Below are positions 17,660 to 27,725 of a stretch of 64,000 nucleotides of DNA, one piece after another. The notes under the pieces are model-generated. The model ran no database searches, was not told where the DNA came from, and was given only the letters and a program-made list of their open reading frames with translations. The stretch covers positions 186,001 through 250,000 of the forward strand of contig NZ_OCNH01000007.1 in the NCBI RefSeq assembly GCF_900230225.1, read 5' to 3'. The position numbers and the translations under genes are program-made. Each line of letters begins with the position of its first letter. Within the stretch, counting starts at the first letter, position 1. This DNA comes from Spirosoma fluviale. Its GTDB lineage: Bacteria > Bacteroidota > Bacteroidia > Cytophagales > Spirosomataceae.

Positions 17660-20212
17660 TTATTCGGTACCGCTCTTCTGGCTATTAACCACAGCGTGTT
17701 CCGGTACCAGTTTCCAGTCGTTGTTAAAGAAACCTGCCATCCGAACCCCTTTACTACCGATACGAACCATGTCAAGGCCAAAAATCATGAAGTCCGGGAA
17801 GCCGCTGGCCCCGGCGAAATACTGGTTAGCCGAAGCTGCCCGCATTCCTTTGAGGCCCGTTCCGCCAATAACCGCTACCGATGCAACAGCCGATCCTTTA
17901 ATGGGCCAGACAAAATACGCACCTAAGTCGTCACCCTCCCATTGCTGATCGCCTGCCCGCAGGTGGTTACGTTCTACCTGAATTGGGCAATCAGCCAAAA
18001 GTGACTTCCAGGCCACGTTGCTGGTTGCATTCCCGAACAACACAACGCCCCGATCGGTGTATTTTGCCAGCGAGAAATCGGTGTCGGCCACAAGATCAAT
18101 GGCTCCGTTACCCCGATAATACCAGGTTTCAGCATCGTAACGGGCCTTTTGCCAGTTCCACTCGTTTTCTTCTTTTGTGCCCTTCGTTCCGTACACGAAG
18201 ACCATTCGGTTATTGAACGCATCTTTGAACGTACCATTCCGATGGGGACCTTTCTGGGCTGCATCGGAGCGTTGTGCCTGCTTCCACTGCCCGTTTTCCC
18301 GGCTTAGAAACACTGTATCCTGAGAGCTGGCAGTCGTGTAAGTAATGGCCGGGGAGCCGTCAAGCGTTATTGTCACCGGCGTTTTGGCGTCAAAGGCGTT
18401 AAGCGCCAATTTCAAAAGGGCTATGTTCGATGTTGTACCGGCAATCGTCTTTCCCCGACGGGTGAGCTGCATCCGGCTGTAAAGCAGCGGCTGCGTTTGC
18501 TGCTCAATAGCGGCCCAGCGATACGCAGATGAGATACCCGGATTAGCCGTTATAAAATCAATGTCATTTACCGCAGAATCTACGGCAATGCGGTGCCATT
18601 TGAAGAAATCGAACAGCGGTTTCCAGTCAACACTTTCATCGCCAAACCAGTGACTGCCACCAGGATACTCATAATAACTCATATCGGGCTGGGATTCGCC
18701 CAGTAATTTGCGCATCTGCCGGGCGTAGGTTACGGGAACTGTCCGGTCGGCATCACCGTGCAGAACATACACGCCCAGCGGTTTGTAGTTGCTCGTCAGT
18801 TTCAGCACATCGCTTTGATTACCGGCCCGTAACAACATCTGCTCCAAGGGGTCACTGCTGGTTTCGGGGATCACCCCATCGGCAGAACCGTATTCCTTAA
18901 GCGTTGGGTAACCCGCGCAGGGCGCAATAGCCGCCCATTTATCAGGGTAGGTAGCCCCCAGGAACCAGGTGCCATGCCCACCCATGGAGTGACCGGTCAG
19001 GTAGATGTGTTGCGGATCGGGTTTGAACCGTTTTTGGGCGATAGCCAGTACTTCCAGCGCATCTAACCGGCCCCAGTCCTCCCAGTTGAAGCCGCGTGGC
19101 CGCCGGTTAGTGGCCGCCACCAGATTGCCCCAGTCTTTCGGTTTGTACGCCCGCGCCTGTCCGATGGCCTCTACACCCGCACCGTGTACCGAGAGGAATA
19201 GGGCCGAGGGAGCGGTCGTTGCCGACGATTGTGGCGTTACGGCATAATATTGTAAACTACCGTCGATGTGGCTAACGAACGTCTGGCTATATGATGCCCC
19301 GGTCGGAACAGCCTCTACCGAAATCGTACCGGTATCGAGCGACTTACCTTTCTGAGCGAGGGTTAACTCGCAGGGCTGGGGACCTTTCGCGTTAACCCCA
19401 CTCCCGTCGAACAGAAACGCCACTTTCCGGCTCGATAAAGCTGGAATGATAGGCAGGGATGTGGTTTGTGTTTTACCGGCCAGTTTACTGGTCAGTTGCA
19501 GGCCAGAGAGTGGTGTCGTCGATGTGTTGACTACCACTACCGCTCCCTGAAGCGACGCGTTCGAATCGCCTAATCGAATACTCGGCAAAGTTGGATCATC
19601 GGTAGACAGGAGGGCGGGTTTGTCCGGGAAACTCAGACTGGCCGTTATCATGACACCCCGCACGTATAATTCATTTACTCCTTTCCGAAGCTTAACGGGA
19701 ATGTGCATATAACCCATACTATACACATCGCCCATGTGCAATTCGCCATTTACGTAGACGTTGCTGTTTCCTTTTATATCAAGTACCGCCACCTGTTCCT
19801 TAGCCGATGGGTAAGTCAGGTAGGTATAGCCCCCACCCCCGCCAATGCCGCCCCGGAGGTTACCGGCTACCACGCCGGGTCCGGCCGGGGCACCAGCATT
19901 ACCCCGAAAACCACCCCGCAGCCGAAGTCGGTTCAGGCTATCGGCCGTAACCGCAATCCATTTGATATCAGCCCCCTGCTCATCTTTGCCAAACACCGCC
20001 CCTTCGGCGGGTTGTTTTAGGATACCGGCATACAGTTGATACGCCAGTGGATCGGTATAAATGGCTTCGCGTCCGTAGCGACTACCCGTTAGGGCCACCA
20101 GACCTTTTGTAAACGAATACGGTTTAGGGCGATTGGTTTCTGGGATCTGCTGAGCCAGCAGAGAACCGACCGACAGTAAGAAGAGAGCAGGTAAGGTAAA
20201 TAAGTTAAGCAT
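17660..20212 (-). CDS. Secreted alpha/beta-hydrolase (prolyl-oligopeptidase / PHB-depolymerase-like esterase)
   Basis: 850 residues with a signal peptide ending SLLAQQ. A long N-terminal beta-rich part (to about 300) precedes an esterase domain. The nucleophile motif is GHSMGGHGTWFLG (near residue 400). HGDADRTVPVTYARQ gives the likely acid and YPGGSHWFGDESVDW the histidine. The C-terminal part is of unknown function. Enzymes of this kind remove acyl groups from polysaccharides or cut polymers outside the cell. Its position between two SusC/SusD pairs fits polysaccharide or ester processing. Confidence 0.75.
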   Translation of the reverse strand: MLNLFTLPALFLLSVGSLLAQQIPETNRPKPYSFTKGLVALTGSRYGREAIYTDPLAYQLYAGILKQPAEGAVFGKDEQGADIKWIAVTADSLNRLRLRGGFRGNAGAPAGPGVVAGNLRGGIGGGGGYTYLTYPSAKEQVAVLDIKGNSNVYVNGELHMGDVYSMGYMHIPVKLRKGVNELYVRGVMITASLSFPDKPALLSTDDPTLPSIRLGDSNASLQGAVVVVNTSTTPLSGLQLTSKLAGKTQTTSLPIIPALSSRKVAFLFDGSGVNAKGPQPCELTLAQKGKSLDTGTISVEAVPTGASYSQTFVSHIDGSLQYYAVTPQSSATTAPSALFLSVHGAGVEAIGQARAYKPKDWGNLVAATNRRPRGFNWEDWGRLDALEVLAIAQKRFKPDPQHIYLTGHSMGGHGTWFLGATYPDKWAAIAPCAGYPTLKEYGSADGVIPETSSDPLEQMLLRAGNQSDVLKLTSNYKPLGVYVLHGDADRTVPVTYARQMRKLLGESQPDMSYYEYPGGSHWFGDESVDWKPLFDFFKWHRIAVDSAVNDIDFITANPGISSAYRWAAIEQQTQPLLYSRMQLTRRGKTIAGTTSNIALLKLALNAFDAKTPVTITLDGSPAITYTTASSQDTVFLSRENGQWKQAQRSDAAQKGPHRNGTFKDAFNNRMVFVYGTKGTKEENEWNWQKARYDAETWYYRGNGAIDLVADTDFSLAKYTDRGVVLFGNATSNVAWKSLLADCPIQVERNHLRAGDQQWEGDDLGAYFVWPIKGSAVASVAVIGGTGLKGMRAASANQYFAGASGFPDFMIFGLDMVRIGSKGVRMAGFFNNDWKLVPEHAVVNSQKSGTE

Positions 20213-20476
20213 AGTAAATAACCTGAAGTATTGGCTAAGGATGGGTTACTACCCTCCGAAAGATAAGCCGAAACAAAGGTATAGTTATTTTATTTTTTTA
20301 AAAACGTGGCAACTATTTTGCAAAAACAATCAATAACTATGAAATTAATTGGCAGAATGATCCCATGCATTAAGTATATTCGGAATACGGTTGCACGTTA
20401 CCAGCATATCCATTTTTTAACACCCCCGAGCCCGTTTCCTTTCTCTTTCTTAACTTTTACAGTAAATCCATAGCCA

Positions 20477-22036
20477 ATGCCCTCGCTTAGAACCGGTTTA
20501 TTTCTACTGATTTTTCTGGTCATTGCTTCATTTTCTATTCCGTCAAAACAGGAAACAGGTAGTATGTCTGCCAACCCTGAAGCAACGGAAACCAATCCCA
20601 CCGGAAAGCAACTGGCACAGCGATACTGCGGCAGTTGCCACCTGTTTCCGGAACCTGAACTTCTGGACAAAAAGACCTGGGTTACGGGGGTACTGCCTAC
20701 TATGGCGATGCGTCTTGGCCTCAAACTACCGGGGCAGGATACCCTGAAACCACTGGCACCCGAAGAAGAAAAAGCCATTAGCCAGCTGCATATCTACCCC
20801 GAAACTGCGGCCTTATCCCTGTCTGATTGGGAGAAGATCGTTCGATATTATGAAGAGACAGCCCCCGAAGTACCGCTCCCGCAGAAACCCCACGCGCCGG
20901 TAACCAACGAGCTTCCCTTATTTGCGGCTAAGGAAGTGACAATCGGCGATAAACCCGTGCCGCAAACAACGCTGCTGAAATACGATACACAAAGCGGTCA
21001 GCTTTACGTTGGCGATGCGCAAAATACGTTGTACGTTCTCGATAAACAGCTTCAACTGGCCGATACATGGTGGATCGACACCCCGCCAACGGATATCGAC
21101 TTCCCGAAAAATGCCGCGCCACGACTACTAACCATCGGCGTTTTTAGCCCGTCAGACCAGCATTTGGGCCGACTTATGACCCTGGAAAGAGCCGCCAAAC
21201 CGGGTTCCAGCCCGGTTAATATCCGGCAACTTCCCCGCCCGGTACAGTTTGTAGCGAGCGACCTGAACAGCGATGGAAAACAAGATGCAGTTATCTGCGG
21301 ATTTGGGAACAACGCCGGAAAACTATTCTGGTACGACGGCTTCGACCCCGCCAAAGAACATGTTTTAAAAGCCTTTCCCGGTGCCCGAAAAGTCGAAATC
21401 GCCGATTTCAATCATGACAAAAAGCCCGATATTATGGTACTGATGGCCCAGGCACGGGAGGAGGTTTCTATATTTTACAACGTGGGAAACGGGAAATTTA
21501 AAGAGAAACCTATACTCCAATTCTCTCCCCTGTTTGGCTCCAGTTATTTTGAGCTGGTTGATTTTAATAAAGATGGCTTTCAGGATATTCTGCTGACCAA
21601 CGGCGACAATTGGGATTACTCGTCCATCAATAAAAACTACCACGGTGTCCGTATATACATCAACGACAGGAAGGATAACTTTAAAGAAGCCTGGTTTTAT
21701 CCCATGTATGGGGCAGCAAAAGCCATAGCCTGCGACTTCGACAAGGATGGCGACCTCGACATAGCCGCCACGTCTTTTTATACCAGCCTAGAGCAACCAG
21801 AGCAGGGCTTTATCTACTTTACCAACCAGGGAGAGCTGACGTTTACACCCTCTAGTACGCCTGCTGGTGCCGATGGAAAATGGCTGACAATGGAAGCCGC
21901 CGATTTTGACCGGGACGGCGATGTAGATATTATTTTGGGTTCTTATTTTCACACGGTTGGCGAAATGACCCAGTTACTTTTTAAGGGCATCACCTCCTTT
22001 CCGCAACTGCTGGTGCTGGAGAACCAGAGCAACTAA
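20477..22036 (+). CDS. Secreted c-type haem / VCBS-repeat protein
   Basis: 519 residues. An N-terminal signal anchor is followed by a cytochrome c-like segment with one haem-attachment motif (RYCGSCHLF, near residues 51-59). The rest is FG-GAP/VCBS repeats (DLNSDGKQDAVICG, DFNHDKKPDIMV, DFDKDGDLDIAA, DFDRDGDVDIIL). It resembles the cytochrome-VCBS proteins of Bacteroidota and Planctomycetes, whose function is unknown. It is divergent from the esterase gene and convergent with susD2, so it has its own promoter. Confidence 0.8.
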   Translation: MPSLRTGLFLLIFLVIASFSIPSKQETGSMSANPEATETNPTGKQLAQRYCGSCHLFPEPELLDKKTWVTGVLPTMAMRLGLKLPGQDTLKPLAPEEEKAISQLHIYPETAALSLSDWEKIVRYYEETAPEVPLPQKPHAPVTNELPLFAAKEVTIGDKPVPQTTLLKYDTQSGQLYVGDAQNTLYVLDKQLQLADTWWIDTPPTDIDFPKNAAPRLLTIGVFSPSDQHLGRLMTLERAAKPGSSPVNIRQLPRPVQFVASDLNSDGKQDAVICGFGNNAGKLFWYDGFDPAKEHVLKAFPGARKVEIADFNHDKKPDIMVLMAQAREEVSIFYNVGNGKFKEKPILQFSPLFGSSYFELVDFNKDGFQDILLTNGDNWDYSSINKNYHGVRIYINDRKDNFKEAWFYPMYGAAKAIACDFDKDGDLDIAATSFYTSLEQPEQGFIYFTNQGELTFTPSSTPAGADGKWLTMEAADFDRDGDVDIILGSYFHTVGEMTQLLFKGITSFPQLLVLENQSN

Positions 22037-22051
22037 AGCCTTAAAACAATT

Positions 22052-22083
22052 AGAGGAAGCAAACCAACTGGTCTGCCTCCTCT
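22052..22083. terminator. Hairpin terminator between convergent genes
   Basis: Fourteen-base arms at 22052-22065 and 22070-22083 (AGAGGAAGCAAACC / GGTCTGCCTCCTCT) pair with two mismatches and are followed by a T-rich stretch. Confidence 0.6.
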
Positions 22084-22128
22084 TTATTACATAAGCCAAA
22101 CTCCGGTTTATACGAACGGAGCCATTCC

Positions 22129-23733
22129 TCACTTCACATCCCAGAAAATTCGGGTTTTCAGGTTATCCGTTGCTTTTACAGCTGCGTAATTCGCTGCATT
22201 ATACGTTACTTCATTGCCCGGAATCGTCCACCGAACTGGAGGTACAGTCTGATTATTCGCATTATCGACCTGGAAGCTGAGCACCGGGAAATCCAGTCGG
22301 CGAATGTCGGCCCAGTTTTCGTACGGTTGAACCAGGTTGTAATGCAGCCATTTCTGCGTAGCGATTAGCTTCAGCTTGTCGGCGCTGGTTGTCGCACTGC
22401 TCCAGCTAACAGCCGGACTAGCGATGTAGGTACTGATAGAAGCAGGTGTTGCCGCCGTAGGCATCGGTGAACCTGTAATACCGGTAGCGTTAGTCAGTGC
22501 TAAAAGCCCGTTATAAAATTGTACGGATTGGGTGATGGCCGTTTCGTAAGCCGTTTTTGCCGAGGCATCGTTACCCGTTCTCAGGTAATACTCCGCTTTA
22601 ATCAAATTGATTTGCGGAGCATTGATCAGGATACCGGGGAAAAACTGATTCCGGCTCAGCGTATAGCGGTTGTAAATTGCCACCTGGCCCGCGTTGAAGA
22701 GGGTTGTCTGAGCACCTTCCGTAGCGGTAGGATCGATACCAATGTACTTCCCGCTGGCATTAGCTCCTGGCTCAAAGAGCAGAGGTAAACGTGGGTCGTT
22801 GTTCGCATTCATGTTGTCGATCATTGCCTTACCCGCCGTGTTACCAAACCAACCCGCCGACTCTAACCCATCCTGAAACCCTTTCGAGTTAAGGTCGGTG
22901 TTGATATCGTAGACATTGACCTGAATATTCTGCGCATTGGTTTCAACGATTGGATAAGTGGTTGCGTTGCCCAGAATCTCAGCCATTTCAGAATTGGCTC
23001 TGGCTTTAAAGCTCTCCACATCCGATACCCGGTTCAACAGCCGAAGCCGAAGCGAATTACAATAGCGCTTCCAGGCCGTCAGGTCGCCTTTGTTGACGAA
23101 GTCCTGCGTTTGAAACGATTTCTGGTAACCGGCATTTAAGGTAATTCCATTAAGCTCGGTTGAAATACGTTTCAGGTCATCCAGCAGAAAGGTGTATATG
23201 CCTTCGGCTGTATCGAATTTGGCACTGGACGTCAGGTAGTCGCCCCCGTTGCTGCTCAGCATACCGGCTGTGCTGAATGGAATGGCACCCAGAACGTCGA
23301 CCATCTTCTGCGTGTAATCGTACACGTAAACAGCAGCTGCCAGCATGAAGATCTTCCGGTCTGCCTGCTGATCGGCGGGTCTCGATGCGTACACTTTTTG
23401 CAGCTCGCGGTACTGCGTCAGCATGTTGTAATAGTTATACCACACATCTTCCACCCCCGACGAACCCGGCACATACTGCCCGGACGAGTTGATCCAGCCC
23501 GTGGCCTGGTTGTAGTGATTGAGGGAAGTTCTCAGCGTAACGAAGTAATGTCGATACGCCGGAAGTACATAATCTTTGTTGGCATACAGAACTCCGGTAA
23601 ATTGTTTTTCGACGGTTGTCTCAGCAATCTTGGCAGGGTTTGGATAAGCCTCGGTGAACTCGGCCTCCTTACAGGAGATGTTTCCCAGCAAAAGCCCCGC
23701 GAACAACAGGAAAGATATCTTTTTCATTTTCAT
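22129..23733 (-). CDS. SusD/RagB-family nutrient-binding lipoprotein
   Basis: 534 residues with a lipobox (GNISC). Helix-rich SusD fold with KNLLLP-equivalent TEAYPNPAKIAE at the N-terminus and C-terminal YENWADIRRLDFPVLSF, typical of SusD-like ends. It lies 13 bases after susC2 and is surely translated from the same message. It has the same length as the other SusD here but is clearly different in sequence, so the two pairs probably take up different substrates. Start could be either of two ATGs six bases apart. Confidence 0.9.
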   Translation of the reverse strand: MKMKKISFLLFAGLLLGNISCKEAEFTEAYPNPAKIAETTVEKQFTGVLYANKDYVLPAYRHYFVTLRTSLNHYNQATGWINSSGQYVPGSSGVEDVWYNYYNMLTQYRELQKVYASRPADQQADRKIFMLAAAVYVYDYTQKMVDVLGAIPFSTAGMLSSNGGDYLTSSAKFDTAEGIYTFLLDDLKRISTELNGITLNAGYQKSFQTQDFVNKGDLTAWKRYCNSLRLRLLNRVSDVESFKARANSEMAEILGNATTYPIVETNAQNIQVNVYDINTDLNSKGFQDGLESAGWFGNTAGKAMIDNMNANNDPRLPLLFEPGANASGKYIGIDPTATEGAQTTLFNAGQVAIYNRYTLSRNQFFPGILINAPQINLIKAEYYLRTGNDASAKTAYETAITQSVQFYNGLLALTNATGITGSPMPTAATPASISTYIASPAVSWSSATTSADKLKLIATQKWLHYNLVQPYENWADIRRLDFPVLSFQVDNANNQTVPPVRWTIPGNEVTYNAANYAAVKATDNLKTRIFWDVK

Positions 23734-23746
23734 GATTGAATTAGGA

Positions 23747-26700
23747 TTAGAAGCTGGCCCGTAGCATTACCCCCATCGTGCGGAACGATGGGTTGTTACC
23801 AGCGTTATTGATGTTTTCTGCCCACCGCGTACTCGAATTGGTTTGTTCGGCATCCAGATCCTTGATAGTTCTGTAGATGAAGAACAGGTTACGGCCAAAC
23901 ACCGACAGGGTCAGGTTCTGGGTACCAATTTTACGGGTCAAACTGGCGGGAATCCGGTAACCCAACGAGATCTCTCTCATTTTAACATAGGTGTTTTCCT
24001 TTACGTACAACTCATACCGCGAGCTGCTGTACTGAGGGCCACCCCAGTTGTAGGTGCTGTTGTAATAAACCGCCTGAGAGATAACGTTGGTATTAGCCTC
24101 GCCCGTTGGCAGTACGCCATCCATCAGCATACCATCGTTATAAACCACCTCACCGTTTGGCCCGGCAGAGCCCGTTGTCTGAATGCCTTTGCCGTTGGCA
24201 TCTTTATAATAACGCAACCCACCGCTTTCGGCATCCATTGCGGTAAGGCTTTCTTCTGTCAGGCCTCTCGAAGTGAGCCAGTTAATACCCGTTGGCATGA
24301 TGGAGCCACCATACCGGAAGTCAACCACCACGTCCAGATTGAAGCCTTTGTAGCCTACACTGTTCAGGAAACCACCCGTTAGTTTAGGCATGGCGTTACC
24401 CGCCTTTATCCAGTTGGCACCATCGAGTTGGTAGATTCCGTTGGGCCCAACAACATTGCGGCCGTTGGCGTCTTTCAGAATACCGTGCACGTAAATATCA
24501 CCCATTGGCTGGCCAACTACCGAACGCAACTGGGCGGCATTACCGTCGTAGTCAGCGTGTAGCAGCTCGGTGGAGTTGTTCGTTAGCTTCTCTACTTTAT
24601 TGCTGTTTTTGGCCAGGTTCAGTGTTATATCCCAGTTTAGACCGTTCAGGTCGGCACTTTTTACTGCGGAAAAGTTCAAACCCAGTTCGACACCCTGGTT
24701 TCTCAGTGTACCAATGTTGGCCAGAATTGATCGGGCACCCGAGGTAGCGGCAATGGTTAACGGCAGGATCTGATCAACGATCTGGGCATTGTAATACGAC
24801 AGGTCTATACCCAGCCGATTTCTGAACAGTTTAGCCTCCAGACCGAATTCATATTCATGCTTCTGCTCGGGCCGGATTTTGTCATTACCGTAATCGCTGC
24901 TGATGTTGGTGTACAATACCGAACTACCACCGGTTTGTTGTATACTCAGGTTGCCCTGGTTGTAGGCATTGTTGGCGCTGTAAATAGGCGGGTAGTTACC
25001 CACGATTCCCCATGACCCTCTCAGTTTTGCGTAATTAATAACGGCGGGTAACCGGAACAGATCGCTGAACACAAAGCTGGAGTTCAAAGACGGATAAACG
25101 AAGGCGTTGTTGCCCGGCGCGAGGGTCGACGTGCGATCCCGGCGTAAGGTACCTTCAATAAAGAAGAAGTTTTTGTAGTCAAAATTCACCGTACCCAGGA
25201 AGGCATCCCGGATTGACTTGTCGCGGCTGTTGCTACCCCCTGATGTGTTTACCGACGCGGAGATATCGAAGAAATTCTCCGTACTCAATCCCCCGTTGGT
25301 CGACCGGCCGACGTAGGTATTGAGCATTTTGTTAGCGGTATATCCTCCCGATGCCATTACGGTCACGTCCGGGTTCAGTTTTTTAGTATAGGTAAGCAAC
25401 ACATCGCCGTATACATTGCTGTACAGGTTGTTGTTCATGGCGAAGGAGCCCGAGTAACCAAAGGCAAGCGGAATTGAACTGCGCTGCTTGTCTTCAATCC
25501 GCTCCGACGTTAGGTCGGTACCAATCCGGCCTCTGAGCTTCAGGTTGTCCAGAATCTGCCAATGCTGCGTAATACTGGCAATAACCCGGTTGCTGTATTC
25601 ATCGTATGTATTGGCGCGGGTACTCCAAACGTAATCGCCAATATCGCCTTTGAAGCCATTTCGGATGATGTTCTCGTTAGGTGTCAGGCTTTGGTTTGTA
25701 CCGGTTACGTATTTGTAACCCTGGCTGGTCTGGTATTTATTGAAGTACCAGTCGGCCGATTCGAACCGGTTCATCATCCCCGTAAAGTTGTTAATCATAC
25801 GATCTACTTTAAACGGACGGTTGTGCGTATACTGGTTTACGTAATTGACCATCAAGTCCGTTGTCAGCTTTTTGTTGACCTTAAAGCTGGCGTTCAGGTT
25901 CATGATGTTCTTCTCGTTTTTAGCGCCATAGCTAATCATGCCGTTATCCTGCCGCGTGTACGAAAAGCGAATGGTGGAATTGTCCGTTGCTTTGGAAATC
26001 GCCAGGTTAATGTTTGAACTGTTAGCATTCTGGAACAAATTGGCGTAGCTGTTATTGGATGCCACATAAGGCCGAATAACACCATCGAAAGCCATAACCG
26101 GCTGACCATCGAACTTGGGCCCGAAGTTAACCGTAGCCCCCAGCAGCCCGCGGGTATCGCCTTTACCGTCGCCATCGGTGTCGTATGAAATGAAGCCATT
26201 GGCATCCTGACCGCCATTGGCGTAATTCTGAAAGTACCCCGGCCCTCTAACATTCTGATAACGGGGCAGGTAGGCAATTTTATCGACACTGTAACTCGCG
26301 CTGAAATCAACGCCCAGCCCTTTCCGGCCTTTACCGGTTTTTGTGGTTACGAGTACTACCCCGTTTACGGCTTCCGAACCGTACAGAGCTGCGGCCGAGG
26401 CCCCTTTCAGAATGGAAATGTTTTCAATGTCGGCCGGGTTCAAGTCCAGAAGACCATTTCCTCGTATGCGTTGGTCGCCCCAGTAGTCGGTGTTCCGGGC
26501 CTCACCATTCCGGATGGGGATACCATCCATCACGATCAGCGGCTGTGTGTTGCCGGTAATTGAGCTTAGCCCACGAATGCTGATGCTTACACCACTGGTG
26601 GCACCACCCGGTGTGGCGTTGATCGTTACGCCGGGGGCTTTACCGTATAGAGCGGTTGCAAAGTTTGGCGTAGCGGTTTTGATCAGGGCGTCGTTCTTGA

Positions 26701-27070
26701 CAACCACGGTAGCATAACCAAGAGCCCGTTCTTCTTTAGGGATACCCAATGCCGTTACAACAACTTCATTGATCATGGAAGCGTCTTCGTCCAATAAAAC
26801 GTCGACCGTTGTTTTATTATCGATAAGTACCTCCTTGCTTTTGTAGCCAATAAACGAGAATACCAGTACTTTGGCTTTTGCCGCAGCAATGGTGTACTTA
26901 CCGTCGGTATCCGTAATTGTACCAGACGTTGTTCCCTTTACCAGAATGGATACCCCTGGTAGTGGTTGGCCATCATTGCCCGCTGTAACCCTGCCCGAAA
27001 TCGTCTGAGCGAATACGGGGGTACTTATCACCCATAGTAAGATAATAAGCCTCTGTAAACTTTTTGCCAT
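23747..27070 (-). CDS. SusC/RagA-family TonB-dependent outer membrane transporter
   Basis: 1107 residues. Signal peptide ending VFAQ, a carboxypeptidase-regulatory-like domain (GRVTAGNDGQPLPGVSILVKG), and a plug with SISIRGLSSITGNTQPLIVMDG and ISILKGASAAALYGSEAVNGVVLVTTKTG. A long barrel follows, ending ...GVMLRASF. It lacks an STN domain. It forms an uptake pair with the SusD encoded 13 bases downstream. It is divergent from a ROK regulator across a 655-base intergenic region, a common arrangement for a local sugar-responsive switch. Confidence 0.93.
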   Translation of the reverse strand: MAKSLQRLIILLWVISTPVFAQTISGRVTAGNDGQPLPGVSILVKGTTSGTITDTDGKYTIAAAKAKVLVFSFIGYKSKEVLIDNKTTVDVLLDEDASMINEVVVTALGIPKEERALGYATVVVKNDALIKTATPNFATALYGKAPGVTINATPGGATSGVSISIRGLSSITGNTQPLIVMDGIPIRNGEARNTDYWGDQRIRGNGLLDLNPADIENISILKGASAAALYGSEAVNGVVLVTTKTGKGRKGLGVDFSASYSVDKIAYLPRYQNVRGPGYFQNYANGGQDANGFISYDTDGDGKGDTRGLLGATVNFGPKFDGQPVMAFDGVIRPYVASNNSYANLFQNANSSNINLAISKATDNSTIRFSYTRQDNGMISYGAKNEKNIMNLNASFKVNKKLTTDLMVNYVNQYTHNRPFKVDRMINNFTGMMNRFESADWYFNKYQTSQGYKYVTGTNQSLTPNENIIRNGFKGDIGDYVWSTRANTYDEYSNRVIASITQHWQILDNLKLRGRIGTDLTSERIEDKQRSSIPLAFGYSGSFAMNNNLYSNVYGDVLLTYTKKLNPDVTVMASGGYTANKMLNTYVGRSTNGGLSTENFFDISASVNTSGGSNSRDKSIRDAFLGTVNFDYKNFFFIEGTLRRDRTSTLAPGNNAFVYPSLNSSFVFSDLFRLPAVINYAKLRGSWGIVGNYPPIYSANNAYNQGNLSIQQTGGSSVLYTNISSDYGNDKIRPEQKHEYEFGLEAKLFRNRLGIDLSYYNAQIVDQILPLTIAATSGARSILANIGTLRNQGVELGLNFSAVKSADLNGLNWDITLNLAKNSNKVEKLTNNSTELLHADYDGNAAQLRSVVGQPMGDIYVHGILKDANGRNVVGPNGIYQLDGANWIKAGNAMPKLTGGFLNSVGYKGFNLDVVVDFRYGGSIMPTGINWLTSRGLTEESLTAMDAESGGLRYYKDANGKGIQTTGSAGPNGEVVYNDGMLMDGVLPTGEANTNVISQAVYYNSTYNWGGPQYSSSRYELYVKENTYVKMREISLGYRIPASLTRKIGTQNLTLSVFGRNLFFIYRTIKDLDAEQTNSSTRWAENINNAGNNPSFRTMGVMLRASF

Positions 27071-27725
27071 AGAATTATTCGATTAAACTGTACTTGGAGA
27101 TAGATTATAAAAGGAAGTTGTTCGCAGCTCTGGTTTAGCCTTATTTTACCATACCCAATGACCGAACGTCTAAACTGCTTCTGCCTTTACACTGATAAGG
27201 CTAATGGAAAGAGTAGTTTCACTCATTCAGTCTTTTGACAAATATATATATCGAGGAATCATATTTATAATTTTTTTTAATATTGATTTGCGTAAGAGTA
27301 TATTTTATTCATTAATAGATACTACATATAAAATAATTTTTCTTTCATAAAAGAAAAGCTTGGATAATACCCTTTGAAAGAGTAGTTACAGTACCTTGCA
27401 ACAGATTGACAGTTTTGATGAACTTGGGCCGATAAGCAGTTTTGTAACTGTAGCCAGGGGAGGTAGAACTAGATTACTTTACTTAGTAAATAGGTTTTGT
27501 AAGTCTGCCCTATGAGTTCAGGTATTGCCAATCCTACTACCCTTTATTATTTTTTTTAGTATACATAAAGAATTATGCGAGTACTATAGTTTAAACTAGA
27601 TTAGTTTTTAAAATAATTAGCCATTAGCTTCATAAGTAGTTCAAGTATAGCACCTGCTTTGAAAATAAACTTTATTCTTCCGTACATCTGTACTTTCCGT
27701 AACGACTATTTCTTGTCCATTTAAA
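27071..27725. promoter_or_regulatory. Divergent control region between susC2 and the ROK gene
   Basis: 655 bases without a gene, very AT-rich in the middle. It holds the dyad GAGTAGTTTCACTC at 27211-27224, close to the one upstream of susC1, and a partial copy GAGTAGTTACAGTAC near 27379. CAAATATA at 27239-27246 is a possible minus-strand -7 element. These are candidate operator sites for the ROK regulator; binding is inferred only. Confidence 0.4.
27658..27690 (+). promoter_or_regulatory. Candidate promoter of the ROK gene
   Basis: TTTG at 27658-27661 and TACATCTG at 27683-27690, separated by 21 bases. This is one mismatch from the Bacteroidota TAnnTTTG -7 motif. The ATG lies 36 bases further on. 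Confidence 0.3.
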
